A stretch of DNA of 64,000 bases from Owenia fusiformis (Eukaryota; Annelida; Polychaeta; Sabellida; Oweniidae). Shown here piece by piece: positions 11,245-22,554 of the stretch. Position 1 is the stretch's first letter. The number at the start of each line of letters is the position of its first letter. The stretch is from assembly GCA_903813345.2 (NCBI GenBank), contig CAIIXF020000010.1, positions 30,066,828 to 30,130,827 on the forward strand, read 5' to 3'. The translations under genes and the position numbers were made by a program. A model generated the notes under the pieces. The model had not been told where the DNA came from and did not search any database. It was given only the letters and a program-made list of their open reading frames with translations.

Positions 11245-11322
11245 TACCCTGCGTGCAGAGTCTAGTTAAACTACAGACGAAGCTCTCTTTTGAGAAGTGA
11301 AGTCTAACGAATGCAAAGGGTA
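11245..11322 (+). mobile_element. TACCCT micro-MITE, 78 bp, 9-bp target duplication
   Basis: Begins TACCCTGCG and ends GAATGCAAAGGGTA. AAAATCAAG lies directly on both sides (11236-11244 and 11323-11331), a perfect 9-bp target duplication. It is the same family as the elements at 31872-31933 and, inverted, at 20349-20434. Confidence 0.8.
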
Positions 11323-11885
11323 AAAATCAAGAGGGGCAAACCGCTGAAAAATTATTGGTTTCTCTGCTAGATCCGATCATCTTATTAGCCGAACAGACAA
11401 TTACAAATGAATGTATGGATGGTCACTTTTTCTATAATTTATATTCTTAGATAACATTTGTTTTAAAAAGGATACAATATTTTTTCAATATCATACATCC
11501 CTCTATAGGTTTGACAGACTTAGCTCCCAAAAGGTTTCTTTATTTTTTGCACCTCCGAATTGTCCAAATATTTTCGAAGAAGGAGCTTCAATAAAGTAAA
11601 ATTCAATTTTCTATTTATTAACTTATATGTTTGTTAGAACATTGGATTGACGGATATTCGTTACATGAATCGTGGCAATTATCCACCAATTGTAAATGAT
11701 GTTCCAATGAGGTTCGGAAAGATGTTTCATTTCACTCTGGAAACATGATACCAAGAACAAAACAAGTGTTTGATGTGTTTTCTAAAACAATATAGTTGAA
11801 AGTATATATATATATTTCAAAGTATATTGTTAAAATTCAAAAGATTACCATTAAAATGACGATGCATTAAATTTTTAGATTTTTT

Positions 11886-12122
11886 ATGACTGGTTTAAGA
11901 GAAACGTGTGTTCAGAAAGTTCTCCATATCGATACCACTCCTTTAAAACAGAATACATTATCCAAAAAATCATTTCCCAAAGCGCAAAATTCATTTCATT
12001 TTAGAAAAAAAATGATATATAAACAAATACGTGGTACGGCGATGGGAACCAAAATCGAGCCGACGTATGCAAACCTGGCCAGGCATGGCCATTCTGATTT
12101 ATCAGAATCCCTCTTTACCTAA
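11886..12122 (+). pseudogene. Penelope-like reverse transcriptase relic
   Basis: A short open frame includes YKQIRGTAMGTKIEPTYANL. This matches the Penelope-like element RT signature of the form Q-x-x-GTAMG-x-x-x-AP-x-(Y/F)AN. The Ala-Pro is Glu-Pro here and the frame stops soon after, so it is a decayed fragment. Nearby sequence (about 11640-12700) may belong to the same relic. A copy lies at 23561-23797. Confidence 0.7.
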
Positions 12123-15100
12123 CGCTTTTGAGAGAAAAAGGATAGTAAAGGCTGTGGATCCCACAATGAGGCATGGCATACATCGAAGAAGTCCTTCTTA
12201 ATAGCCTTACTAAAACGACATTAGACACAGCAATTACTATACAGAACAAATCCGTTCGAATTTTAAACGTTTTCTATATGACTGCTTCTTCATATGGCCG
12301 TTTAGTAACAATGAGTTGAACATTTTCCTTAACCTTCTAAACTTTCTACATCTCTAAAATTATGTAAGAAAGCTGGCCAGAGAAAATAAAATTACATCTA
12401 ATGCGGTTTAAAAATATTTCACTCCTTCGTGATGGTTCTAACGGAGAGGTGGGTAATGATAAATTTTTATTTTTAAGATGCGTCTTGACAATTCTCTTAA
12501 AAGAAGGAAAACTCTTCTTGATCAGTTGGGAACTTTTCCTATAAACTCATTGCTTTAGTTACTGGGGTTTTAAAAATGAGCCAATTAAGCCTTTCGTGGT
12601 TCGCTCTTTAATCGAGAAGGTACGAAAATATGTACTTAAAATGCCCTCAAAAAGTACAAATTTTGATTGGTCAATATTTTCCAACGATACATCTCGCGTA
12701 GCTATTTGTGTGACCCGAAAGTTCTGAATCAAATTAATTACGCAATTTTGCTTTTACACACGCACGCTTTATACGTAGTATAATCAAGAACAGCGTGTAC
12801 AATGAACACTAAAGTAGTCCGGTAAGATTCGAATGAAAGTGTTGAAAGTCGAATGAAATTACAAACCCTCATATTATCTACCTTATATCACATTAGTAAC
12901 ATAATTTTGAAATTTTCGACACAATAACAACCAATCTCTACACCATATCTAATCACTTTTTTAATAAATACATGATTTACCACTAATGATGCTTAGTCAT
13001 AAAAACATTTGCCTCCTTTATAAAATGTGCCAGTTTAATTACAACTTTCTTTCCCTGGTACTCATTAGTTGATTTCAATGTATTAACATTATTACAGAAA
13101 TATCCAGGCAAAAATTTAATTCTTCAATGCTGAAGAGATGTACATTCAATAATAAATTGGTATTCATCTCCCAACTTATCTGATTTACATAAATCACAAA
13201 ATCTATTCATACGTACCTCTCTCAATAGGAAGCTTATGATTTCCTGTCCTAAACTTACATGAAATATATTCAAAATACAGTTTGGTAAACTTGCATTAAA
13301 ATACCTTTCTTGTTCAAATGTACTTTAAAAAATTCTAGGAAATATTTTTACCTTGAGGAAAATCTTTCGCGTCTTTCTTTTGAAGAGGGAACAACAAATA
13401 AGACAATTGGCTTTGCTTTTTGTATCGCTCTCTGTGTTTATAATTTCGTTCAAAATCACCTACCTTAGTTTAATGCCCATTCCAAATTTTGGTATACATG
13501 CTTCAAGAAGTCGGGCTTAACTTACAGGACCACTGTCTCCCTGTTCCAATTTTAAGTCACAGAAGGAGTTACATTATTATTGGACCGAGCCCAACGATAT
13601 TACTCGTTATATGTATAAACGCGGCAAATACTGGCGTGGTAATATCTTAGTTAAATTATTAGTGAACAATGTTCCCATATCAAATCCGATAAGCTTAGTC
13701 TATGCAACAATGCCAGCTTTGACATTAAATCTCATATGATAACTTTTACCATGGGCTTTCAATTCTAGTTGAAAGCCTATGCTTTTACATGAGATCAGAA
13801 ACTGAAAGGTTTTATATCATGATGGGATTACCAGAAATACCAGGTATAAATGATAAAATGGATTTTACTATTAAGTTCCACTGCTGCAAAATGATATGCA
13901 ATATGTATAACTATCACTGGCATGTAGCGGCCCTGATATCGATAAATTCTACACGCAATATAACCCGATTTTAGATGCTTGGTTAAAACTTTACACGAAA
14001 AAGCCTCGATATCCGGGCATTTACTCTTACACTGAACTGTCTAAACGTGTATGTCTTGGCTTCCGGGAAAGTTTATCAACATTTATACTCAATTGAAAGA
14101 GCAGTCGTGCTTATATCGTGTACCAGTTTGATTGTTTTATATGTGTGTGTATTTATAATATGATAGCCTAGTAATACCGTGTCGTTAGAACAAGTGCTAG
14201 ATATCGAACTGATGACCTGAAATTAGATTATTGGACTGATCGCGCATCTGATATTAGATGATTAATTTGCATTGAATCTGATATTAACTTGCAACCCAAT
14301 ACCACAGTAAATACCATGACTTTACATTAGAATGATAACACGGCCTCATATTCTAATTCATTATACGTCCATTGCAGGCCAAAAATGTTTCAATGTGGAT
14401 ATTGTAATGCACACGAGAATACATTCGATTCGTATATATTGATCATACATCAATTGAACATGGAGATTTTCCTGTACACTTTTCCCAAACATGTGGAATA
14501 GACTAGATGCGAGTAGAAATTATCTTGATTTATCCTATGCCAAGTAGGGTTTTAGGGAGATAAGTTGGTAAGATATATCCCGTATCCTGATTTTGAGGTT
14601 TCCATATCAAGAACCTCCATATCTCCCGTCATATCTCCCGCTTCGGTGCATATCTTCCCGCTTCGGGGCGTATCTTCCCGCTTCAAAAAAAGTGGAAATG
14701 CAATAAAATGACTTTGCATATGAATGATTTGTTTATTTTTTACACCTTGTACTACTGAAAACCCTACTTGGTATAGGATAAAGCAGTTATGTACGGTCGG
14801 TTTGGATATTGGGTTCATCCCTCGTGAGATATGCACATCTACTTTCTGTCCCTACGGTCCCTCAGGTAGATATGCATATCTCCCTCTGGAAAAACCCCAT
14901 ATCCAAAACCTCCCAGTACATAACCATTATTTATCCCATGGTTACAAGGATATATATCGAATATCACGTGAAGATATAATTGATACGTGGATGAAGATAT
15001 CATATTTTAGCAAACAATTCCCAAATCATCGAATATCACTTTTGAAACCATCGAATATCACTTATTGAAAGGTGATATTCGATGGTTTCAAAAGTGATAT

Positions 15101-15358
15101 TCGATGGTTTCAAAGGTGATATTCGATGGTTTTGATATTTTTCAATTTTTTTTATTAATTCAGCAAAACGATTGTTTATATATTTATTATATATTTTTAT
15201 TTTTTGGGATCTTGTTTTTACGGCGTTCGCATTGAATACACACCACTCTGTTACGTCACGTATATGACGTTCGTTGAATTATCGCAATCAAAATGTCAGA
15301 CGAAATGGAATTTCCATTGCAATTTATCTGACTATTCAATGTTCACTGGATAATAATT

Positions 15359-15535
15359 CCCAATGGGATAAACGGACAATCCTATGGTTTTTCAAAAATA
15401 TCACTTATATCCACTCATGGATATCAGTATCTTCACTCATTCGCTGCGCTCACTCGCGAAGATATCAATATCCACTCATGGATATAAGTGATATTTTTTC
15501 AGAGCCATAGGATATTCCTACATTATTCCATAGTT
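15359..15535. repeat. Palindromic element
   Basis: A near-perfect palindrome centred near 15445. Outer arms hold CCTATGG...CATAGG and ATATCACTTATATCCACTCA with its complement. The centre is rich in CACTCATTCGCTGCGCTCAC. A related palindrome lies at 15795-15950, and a fragment of the same family lies near 57460-57550. Confidence 0.75.
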
Positions 15536-15794
15536 AGCATGATATCCATAGGATAACATGTCAAAATAAAAACGGTATTTTTGAAATCAGTGGTAAAATA
15601 TGATATTTTTGGCAAATTTTCACTTAACCATAGCATACGGTGTTTTAGCCATGACATACGGCGCCGTATGCCATGGTTTATGGATTTTTGCTACTTCAGA
15701 CTCAAAACGAGGCTAAGTGTCAATATCGCCGTATCGTTTGGAAAATACGTTTTAAATCACTTAATTCCCGACGATTATGATGATGACTTTAACT

Positions 15795-15950
15795 ATGGAA
15801 TATAAAGAACATCCTATGATTTACTCGTGATATGATTTTAATCCACTCATGGGTGTTGATATCTGCACTCTCTCGCTACGCTCACTCGTGCAGATATCAT
15901 ATCCATTTGTGGATAAAAATCATATCACTCATAAATCATAGGATATCCTC
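15795..15950. repeat. Second palindromic element of the same family
   Basis: Arms ATCCTATGATTTACTCGTGA and the complementary TCACTCATAAATCATAGGAT enclose a CTCTCGCTACGCTCACTCG centre. The layout is the same as 15359-15535 but the sequence has diverged. Confidence 0.75.
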
Positions 15951-16139
15951 TATTTAAGATGTGATATTCGATAGTTTAAAAGTGATATTCGATGGTTTGT
16001 AAATTGTTTGCTAAAATATGATATCTTGATCCACATATCAAATATATCATCATGTGATATTCGATCTATATCCTCCTTGCAACCATGGGATAAAGCTTTA
16101 CGTCCCGCTCCAAGCGGGCAGATATAGTATATCTGTATA

Positions 16140-18350
16140 TATCTGTATATATAAGATAAGATAAGTTTATTGTTCTTTATAGTGGTAGGTTACACAAATC
16201 AACCCAGCCCACCTGGGCTTATCAACCACTTAACAAGTTTAAACATTTTAAATTATACAATTAGTGAAATAAATATCAATCTGTGTTATACATATGGTTA
16301 CGTCTTTTGACAAAGCACTCCCTTACAAAATGAGCAAATTGTCTTGTCATTTTCCCAAACAGGTACTTTAACTTTTCTACATTTGTGTCAATACATTTAA
16401 AATTGTTATCAATAAAATACCTCTGTCTAATTTCATTATAAAAATGGCAATGAAACACAAAATGTATCTCATCTTCCACACAATTTTGTTCACATAAACA
16501 GCATAATCTTTCTTCTAGTTTTTCATTCTTAAAACGACCCGTTTCTATTCTTAATGGTAAAATACCCATACGCAATTGTGCTAAAAGTGACCGTTCATAT
16601 TTACTTAAATTCAATGTCAAATACTTTTCAGTTTCATAATTATTTTTAAAAGTTGCATAAGTCCTTAACTTTGGTTTTGAACTAACCATATCTGGCCATC
16701 TATTTTTATAATCATCCATACGATTTTTTAGCACAATTTTTGTATCACAATATGTCATATCATTGAAATGTTCAGTAAGATTACATTTCTCTAAAATGCT
16801 TTTTACAGTTTGAGACCATTTACTCTTACATTTAATGTCCCATAAAAATATTTTCTTTGTCAGTCTCCCATCTTCCAGCCATGATAGGCGGTTAAATAAT
16901 CGAACTAATTCAATTTGCTGTTCTAAAATTAAAGGTGTCCACCCAAAATCTCCATGCAAAGCATGTAAAGGCACAAATTTGTGTACTCCTGCATAATACC
17001 TTTGTGCTCTGTCATAAATTAAATTACAATATTTTAAATAATCATGTGCTCCCCATACTCCGACTCCATAATGTAGCACTGGCAATACACAAGCTTTAAA
17101 TAATTTTGTAAAAGTATTAAATCCTATGTCTCTATTAAACTTGCACTTATTAATTAGAGCACCTAGAGCTCTACCTGCTGAGTCAGATAGCATTTTTACA
17201 GCTTCTTCAAACTTACAATTTTCATTAAATATAACACCAAGGTATCTGTATTGATCGATCATATTAACACTTACATCACCTAGCTTAAAATGAAAATTAG
17301 TTCTTTTTGTTTTTAATTTTCTAAAATGCACAATATTAGTTTTTGAAATGTTAACCTTGACACGCCATTTAAAACCCCATTTATTCACAATATCTAATAG
17401 CTTCTGTAAACTCACTTCACTTTCTGCTAACAGGACTAAATCATCAGCATATGCTAAAACTGACACTTTGGAATCTTCAATCTTCACACCATATGGACTT
17501 GAGTTTAATTCTTTTAAAAGTGTATTTATGTATATTGAAAATGATATTGGAGAAATTGTATCTCCTTGTCTCAAACCAGACTCTGTAGGAAACCAACTGG
17601 TCATAAAATTATTAACTTTTATAGCAGACTGGGTCCCTATCAAAAATCCCTTAATAGCTTTATACATTTTACCTTCAACACCATTGTTTAACAGCTGAAA
17701 AAGTAGCAAATCCCTGTTTAAATAATCATACGCTTTCTCTAGATCAATAAAACAAGCAAAAATATTTCCATTCTTTTCTACTTTGTTACGTATAATGCTG
17801 TCTAATGAAAATATATGGTCAATACAGGATCTATTGGCTCTAAAACCATTCTGGGAATCCTCAAGTAAAGCGTTATCCTCACAAAACATAACAAGTCGTT
17901 TATTGATAATATTGCTATACAGCTTATAGATACATGAAAGCATACTTATTCCTCTATAATTAAGAGGTATACGTGGATCTTTGTCACCTCCTTTAGGAAT
18001 AGGGAATACAATAGCTTTTAACCACACGCTAGGGATAATGCTTAAATCAAAACACTTATTGAAAAATACATAAAGTGCCCTTTTTATTACTTCATATTTC
18101 AATACTTCATTGGGAATTAAATCATATCCTACAGTTTTGAAATTTTTCAATGCATTTATGGCCAAACTAACTTCACTCAACAATATGGCCTCATCTGACG
18201 AAGTATCATTTTGACAAGCATTTTCCAACGAGTCTTTTTGCTCCATAGCAGTTTTATAGAATTGATTATCAAAATTTAAACTATTTACACTGTATATAGA
18301 TATAGTATCAGGGTCTGTTTGATAGTTAAAACAAAGGAAAGAGCATCCAC
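16140..18350 (-). mobile_element. 5'-truncated LINE (non-LTR retrotransposon)
   Basis: The minus-strand element ends in a simple (TATCT/CTTAT)n-type tail, seen on the plus strand as ATATAAGATAAGATAAG at 16150. It contains one long RT reading frame (16276-18246). There is no endonuclease domain upstream of the RT, so the 5' part was lost, probably at insertion. The exact 5' edge is uncertain. Confidence 0.8.
16276..18246 (-). CDS. LINE reverse transcriptase, intact RT domain
   Basis: 656 residues. RT blocks are in order: a finger block around residue 33 (NALKNFKTVGYDLIPNEVLK), LNYRGISML (about 98), FRANRSCIDHIFSL, the palm FIDLEKAYD (about 166), GLRQGDTISPISFS (about 225) and the catalytic AYADDLVLL (about 266). 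A C-terminal Cys-Cys-His-Cys knuckle (CCLCEQNCVEDEIHFVFHC, about 590) is typical of jockey/I-like LINEs. The reverse transcriptase domain is free of stops or frameshifts, so the copy is young. The endonuclease is missing, so it is unlikely to move alone. The first Met is only a track start; the native protein began further upstream. Confidence 0.93.
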   Translation of the reverse strand: MEQKDSLENACQNDTSSDEAILLSEVSLAINALKNFKTVGYDLIPNEVLKYEVIKRALYVFFNKCFDLSIIPSVWLKAIVFPIPKGGDKDPRIPLNYRGISMLSCIYKLYSNIINKRLVMFCEDNALLEDSQNGFRANRSCIDHIFSLDSIIRNKVEKNGNIFACFIDLEKAYDYLNRDLLLFQLLNNGVEGKMYKAIKGFLIGTQSAIKVNNFMTSWFPTESGLRQGDTISPISFSIYINTLLKELNSSPYGVKIEDSKVSVLAYADDLVLLAESEVSLQKLLDIVNKWGFKWRVKVNISKTNIVHFRKLKTKRTNFHFKLGDVSVNMIDQYRYLGVIFNENCKFEEAVKMLSDSAGRALGALINKCKFNRDIGFNTFTKLFKACVLPVLHYGVGVWGAHDYLKYCNLIYDRAQRYYAGVHKFVPLHALHGDFGWTPLILEQQIELVRLFNRLSWLEDGRLTKKIFLWDIKCKSKWSQTVKSILEKCNLTEHFNDMTYCDTKIVLKNRMDDYKNRWPDMVSSKPKLRTYATFKNNYETEKYLTLNLSKYERSLLAQLRMGILPLRIETGRFKNEKLEERLCCLCEQNCVEDEIHFVFHCHFYNEIRQRYFIDNNFKCIDTNVEKLKYLFGKMTRQFAHFVRECFVKRRNHMYNTD

Positions 18351-18567
18351 TTAATCAATAAAAAATTCGAGAAAATAAATATGGGAATATTTGAGAGAAC
18401 ATGAAAATCCGCCCACGGCCAAGAAAACAAAACTGGACATGAATATTCTAAAATGTTTCCACGATTTAACAATGTGAACAAGATGACCAAGATTGGTATG
18501 GGATAAACATATTATCCTATAGTCGCGGTTCAGGATATTGGGATTATCCCTTGGCCAATATATAGGG

Positions 18568-18710
18568 GTTATGCAATTGGAGGTTTTGGATACAGGGAAT
18601 ATCCCGAGGGATATACAATATATCTTCCCGAGGGACCGAAGGGACCAAGGGAAGATATATTATATATCCCTCGGGATATTCCCTGTATCCAAAACCTCCA
18701 AGTGCATAAC
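18568..18710. repeat. Near-perfect palindrome, 143 bp
   Basis: Arms GTTATGCAATTGGAGGTTTT and AAAACCTCCAAGTGCATAAC pair along about 48 bp. The centre (ATCTTCCCGAGGGACC..GGGAAGAT) is itself palindromic. Related sequence lies at about 14760-14930, so this family occurs twice within the 5.5-kb insertion. Confidence 0.8.
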
Positions 18711-20348
18711 TGTTGTATATAGTTAACCATGATATGTACTTCTTTCTGTAACTGGAATACGATTCTAATATACAAGCAGCACATACGTATTCCCGGGGAA
18801 CCATAAATATTTTGTGTAGGGTGTGGACATTTTTCTTTTCATTTCTCTAAAATCAGACTATTCTCATAAAATTCATACAAAGTTGGGCCTAAGCCTCTAT
18901 TTTCGTATTCTGCATCTTAAGATATTTATAATGTAAAACCTAAGAGATAAATTCAATGTCTTCAGTTGAGAATAAGTGTAAGGTAAATGTGTGAATTCTG
19001 CTTGTTGTTGCACTATTTTTATAATAAACAAGGTTCGATACGCAACACTGAATAGACTGCAGTCATAGCTTAGTTGTAAAGAAAACAAAAGAAGTTGGGA
19101 CGTGGTCATGCTTGAATACGATTTTAAATATATCGCCGTTTACATTTGTTGAAATCGGCCTGTATTAATTTCAACAGGTGATCGGTGTACAAGGGCATAT
19201 ATTTGAGTTATTGGTTTAACGATAAGTATGACCTATGAGTGGGTACTGTTTTACAAATGCATGAAACAAATACTCCAATGGCCTAATCTCAATTTTCCTG
19301 CATAAACTATTACATTGAAATGATGGTCATTTGCTCTCTAACTTCCGCACCGCATACGTAACTTCGTAACAATTCAATAAGCCAAGACAGGACCGCTATA
19401 ATCGCTACATGCCAGTGAACTATAGAAATGTAAAATTGAAGGAACTAAATTAATTAAGTCAATAGATAAATGTAGCATTGTGTAAATAATACTTTTTATT
19501 ACTCTGTCCTTTGTAATGTAAATATGTTGTAAAAAAGAAAGTATTGTCACCAAATTGGTGATTGAATAAATATACAAGTACAAAACAAATATGTTATGTT
19601 ATGTTTCTCTATTTCCCCCGTTTATTTGGAGAGCAAAACAACTAAATTGTATTGCATCTTTATTTACATCTTAAACATAAGTCGTATAAGACTCTTAAAT
19701 TGCAAATGAAGCTTGTCTGGATGAACAGGAACATTGCGTAGGTGATTGACAAAACTTGCAATGTAAGATCTCCCTTCTCACAAGCAAATATCATAGTGAC
19801 TCCGTCTTTATAACTTATCATTCCAAAATCCTCATATAAAGCTTTGAAGTGTCTCACATATTCGATCAAAACTTGCCATGCAAACATGTTAGTCTTCTTT
19901 ACTGGCCCCCCTTGCTGTAGCAGAATACGCTGTGTGCATGGACTAACACAATATCAGTGGTCATTTACTGTGTCAACTTAGTAACCCTTGCATATCGTGC
20001 TCACTCAAGTATTGAATTTTTAAATGTTTGTGGTTTATAAATGTGATATATTTTAGTTAGAAATACATTAATTAATAAATTCATTCAAACAGCACTGGAA
20101 TGCGGGAAGAAAGAGCAATGGTGACAAAATGCAGACAGAATTTTCCGTAAGGGTTTCAAACATTTCTGGACACAATCATACATGTACTTCATGTGTACTG
20201 TTATTTTTAGTGCTGTATTTATAGATATAATTTCACGTATTAAAATCATATTTTCCAGCAATGACTTCAAATTCGGAACCACACCCATATCACATTTTCT
20301 TCAATAACTCCAAACATGTGTAAACATTGACCATGTGCATATAAATTC

Positions 20349-20434
20349 TACCCTTTGCATTCGTTTGACTTCACTTCTTAAAAGAGAGCTTCGTCTTCAC
20401 GAGTGTAGTTTAACTAGACTCTGCGCGCAGGGTA
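20349..20434 (-). mobile_element. TACCCT micro-MITE, 86 bp, inverted
   Basis: Begins TACCCTTTGCATTCG and ends TGCGCGCAGGGTA, the reverse orientation of the element at 11245-11322. No flanking duplication is visible here. A duplicate copy lies at 26501-26586. Confidence 0.7.
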
Positions 20435-20615
20435 AACACCCCTCAAAAGGCTTCGTTGCATTTGGAACTATTAAAGGTAGAAGTACAATTCCCTCAAACC
20501 AAGGATGCCTAGTACTGTTCCCCACATATTTTCCTCAGGATAAACCCTGTAGCCTAAACCTCCAGGTAAATGACCCATTTTTTATTATATGCACATGGAA
20601 GAAATTTGAAAATAG

Positions 20616-20902
20616 CTCCAATAAGCGAGTTTTACTACTTTTATCCACATACTTCAAAATCAGTCTTTCCAGTTCTTCTTTGCGTTTGACCCATATGGTA
20701 TTTTTGACAACTCATCAAGCTCGATGCTATCTAAAGGTTCTATGTAGCCATGGCTTACAAAGTTCTGAACAATCTTCATACCGAATTCCTTTTCTAATAA
20801 TTATGCACTTTTTCTTCATCAGTTTTAAGGCAATTGATTAAAGGATTCACGAATTCCGAGTTTAATCAGAGTTTTGTGATGCTCTAAACTTGACGATTCG
20901 GG
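20616..20902 (-). pseudogene. Sulfotransferase C-terminal fragment
   Basis: Homologous to the last third of the sulfotransferases, from the segment read as SSLE(H/N)HKTLLKLGIR to KSNKTRLL. Several small indels break the frame, and neither PAPS motif is present. It lies just downstream of intact copy 3 in that gene's direction, a trace of an older duplication. Confidence 0.85.
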
Positions 20903-21226
20903 AGAGAATGGTGAGGGTAGATACTCAAAGGAAACTCTTCTAAAGTGCCTTAAATGGTTTTAATAAAGAGGCTTACAAAATTCCACACCACTATTTGAAG
21001 GAATTTTCAATAGTAATGTGGCGTAAAATTGAACTTATTTTTTGGAAAATACTAAATTTTAAAATGACTGTAATCTTTCCCATCTGAGAGTTAAACCATG
21101 ATATTTGGCAAATCAGTGTGACTTTGGAAAAGCGTGATTTATGACAAACATTATTGTTATAGTGGTTAAGGTAAAGATTTTTACAAAATACACATCTCTT
21201 AATTGTTATCATAATTAAACAATTTC

Positions 21227-21291
21227 AGAGGCCTTTTTCATCAAGCTATAGCAGTCTTTGCGACGTCGCAGTGTCGTTTAAGGTCGTTTTA
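21227..21291. other. Small insertion that creates an early stop in sulfotransferase copy 3
   Basis: About 64 bp, containing GCGACGTCGC and repeated GGTCGTTT, is present here and at 27379-27443. It is absent at the same place in copy 2 (around 9617). It separates the body of copy 3 from the old C-terminal codons, so the ORF stops right after ...LNDL. Confidence 0.75.
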
Positions 21292-22554
21292 AAGGTCGTT
21301 TAAGAAGGCCATTTTAAGTCTTAATATTATATCTGTAGGCAGACTGGCAAATGCAGCTTTTTGAGCTTCTGCCGGGAGGGCCAATAAGCGAGTTTTATTA
21401 TTTTTATCCACATAGTTCAAAATCAGTCTTTCCAGTTCTTCTTTAGCATTTGGCCCATATGGTATTTTTGACAACTCATCAAGCTTGACGCTATCTAAAG
21501 GTTCTATGTAGCCATGGCTTACAAAGTTCTGAACAATCTTCATACCGAATTCCTTTTTTGATATGCACTTTTTCTTTATCAGCTTAGGCAATTGAATAAA
21601 GGAATAACGAATTCCGAGTTTAAGCAGAGTTTTGTGACTCTCTAAACTTGACGATTCGGGCTTTTGAAACTCTATCTTATTTACTGCACCTATGGTACGC
21701 AAAAAGTGCTGCATGTCGTCATAAACTGTCTCCATTTTCCCTATAATGTTATAATCGATCATACACGGATCACATACGACGTCTGTTGGTATCCAATGAT
21801 TGTTCATGTTTTCTACATCATCCTTTTCAGAAGCTATTACGTAACTTAGAAATTCTTCAAATTTTAAATCAAGGCCACAGGCCAGCGATTTTTTGTTGGG
21901 GTTTTGTCGAACATCCTTCATAATTGCTTTCGTTAATTTACCTGTATTGACTACATTTATAGCTCGAAATTTACTTTGGTACGCAGAATAAAGTCTTTTA
22001 AATGGGTCCCTGACGAAAAGGACTTTTGTGTATGTTCTCAGTATTTTAGCTCGTTCAACTTTGTTATAGTCAAGTAACGTTGGGAAGGGCTCTTTCCAGA
22101 CTGAATGTTTAAGCATTTTAAATGGATTTTTCTCCGTTAAATTATAGTAGAGTATCTTAAAAATTGTTCTAAAAAATGTACTGCCAGTCTTTGCAACGGG
22201 ACAGAAGAGAAATTTGAATTGTTCATTAACGATCACCCTCTTATATATTCTTTCTTGATGGCGAGTATCATTCTTATAATATCTTGTATGTCTGCGACAG
22301 TTTTCGTGCAATGATTTTCTTCTCTCTTGTATTCGATTCCCGTTGCCCTTTGCTTGGATATATTGCAATGGTTTCGGTACCTCCACATGTGTATCCGTGT
22401 CAAATGTCTGCCAAAGGTTGAAGATATATAGGCAGGTCACTAAAATTAGTAGCACTAGAAGTAAAATTTTCTTCATTCTGATCTTTATTTCTAGCTGTTG
22501 AACCAGATGTATGTTATAATTTTTGGTACAATTTAACTTTCCATACAGCCCCAC
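21289..22554 (-). CDS. Carbohydrate sulfotransferase, HNK-1 (CHST8-14) type, copy 3, C-terminus trimmed
   Basis: 421 residues, nearly identical to copy 2, with the same anchor, the 5' PAPS loop CPVAKTGST and the 3' motif LFVRDPFKRLYSAY. The last eight residues of copy 2, which carry the family-conserved LFNYD end, are missing because of a small insertion at the 3' end. Activity may be impaired, since that tail is conserved in all relatives in this window that keep their end. The high identity to copy 2 reflects a recent duplication of the whole 6.15-kb unit. Confidence 0.88.
   Translation of the reverse strand: MGLYGKLNCTKNYNIHLVQQLEIKIRMKKILLLVLLILVTCLYIFNLWQTFDTDTHVEVPKPLQYIQAKGNGNRIQERRKSLHENCRRHTRYYKNDTRHQERIYKRVIVNEQFKFLFCPVAKTGSTFFRTIFKILYYNLTEKNPFKMLKHSVWKEPFPTLLDYNKVERAKILRTYTKVLFVRDPFKRLYSAYQSKFRAINVVNTGKLTKAIMKDVRQNPNKKSLACGLDLKFEEFLSYVIASEKDDVENMNNHWIPTDVVCDPCMIDYNIIGKMETVYDDMQHFLRTIGAVNKIEFQKPESSSLESHKTLLKLGIRYSFIQLPKLIKKKCISKKEFGMKIVQNFVSHGYIEPLDSVKLDELSKIPYGPNAKEELERLILNYVDKNNKTRLLALPAEAQKAAFASLPTDIILRLKMAFLNDL

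Larger units (their letters stand above)
10880..13914. repeat. Left half of duplicated unit, first copy
   Basis: Almost base-for-base the same as 22555-25575. The main difference is a 14-bp segment near 13317-13330 that is absent from the second copy. It contains a Penelope-like reverse transcriptase relic and a TACCCT micro-element. It is interrupted on its right by the insertion at 13915-19417. No intact gene seen. Confidence 0.95.
14934..16096. repeat. Foldback repeat with GATATTCGATGG arms
   Basis: Arms of about 130-140 bp (14934-15061 and 15956-16096) are inverted copies. They run from TTATCCCATGGTT to repeated CATCGAATATCACTTTTGAA motifs. Additional GATATTCGATGGTTTCAAAA copies at 15070-15130 make a small tandem hairpin beside the left arm. 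No protein is recognised inside. Confidence 0.8.
13915..19417. mobile_element. 5503-bp TIR insertion with 6-bp target duplication
   Basis: The ends are CACTGGCATGTAGCG at 13915 and CGCTACATGCCAGTG at 19417. The inverted match resumes as CGGCCCTG / CGGTCCTG after a 9-bp offset. AACTAT flanks both ends (13909-13914 and 19418-19423). The duplicated sister locus has AACTAT once with no insertion (25570-25575), so both ends and the 6-bp duplication are directly proven. Inside lie foldback repeats, a LINE reverse transcriptase (16276-18246) and a short open frame near the left end. No DDE transposase is recognised. A 6-bp duplication does not fit the common cut-and-paste superfamilies. Confidence 0.9.
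19418..21288. repeat. Right half of duplicated unit, first copy
   Basis: Matches 25570-27440 with a constant offset of 6152 and only scattered substitutions. It contains an inverted TACCCT micro-element (20349-20434), a sulfotransferase gene fragment (20616-20902) and the shared 3' flank. A 168-codon plus-strand frame here is mostly antisense to the fragment and is not a gene. Confidence 0.93.

Noticed and set aside
20335-20841. A 168-codon plus-strand frame, repeated at 26487-26993
   Set aside because: Its second half is antisense to a sulfotransferase fragment and it starts inside a micro-element. The duplicate is only a consequence of the larger duplication.
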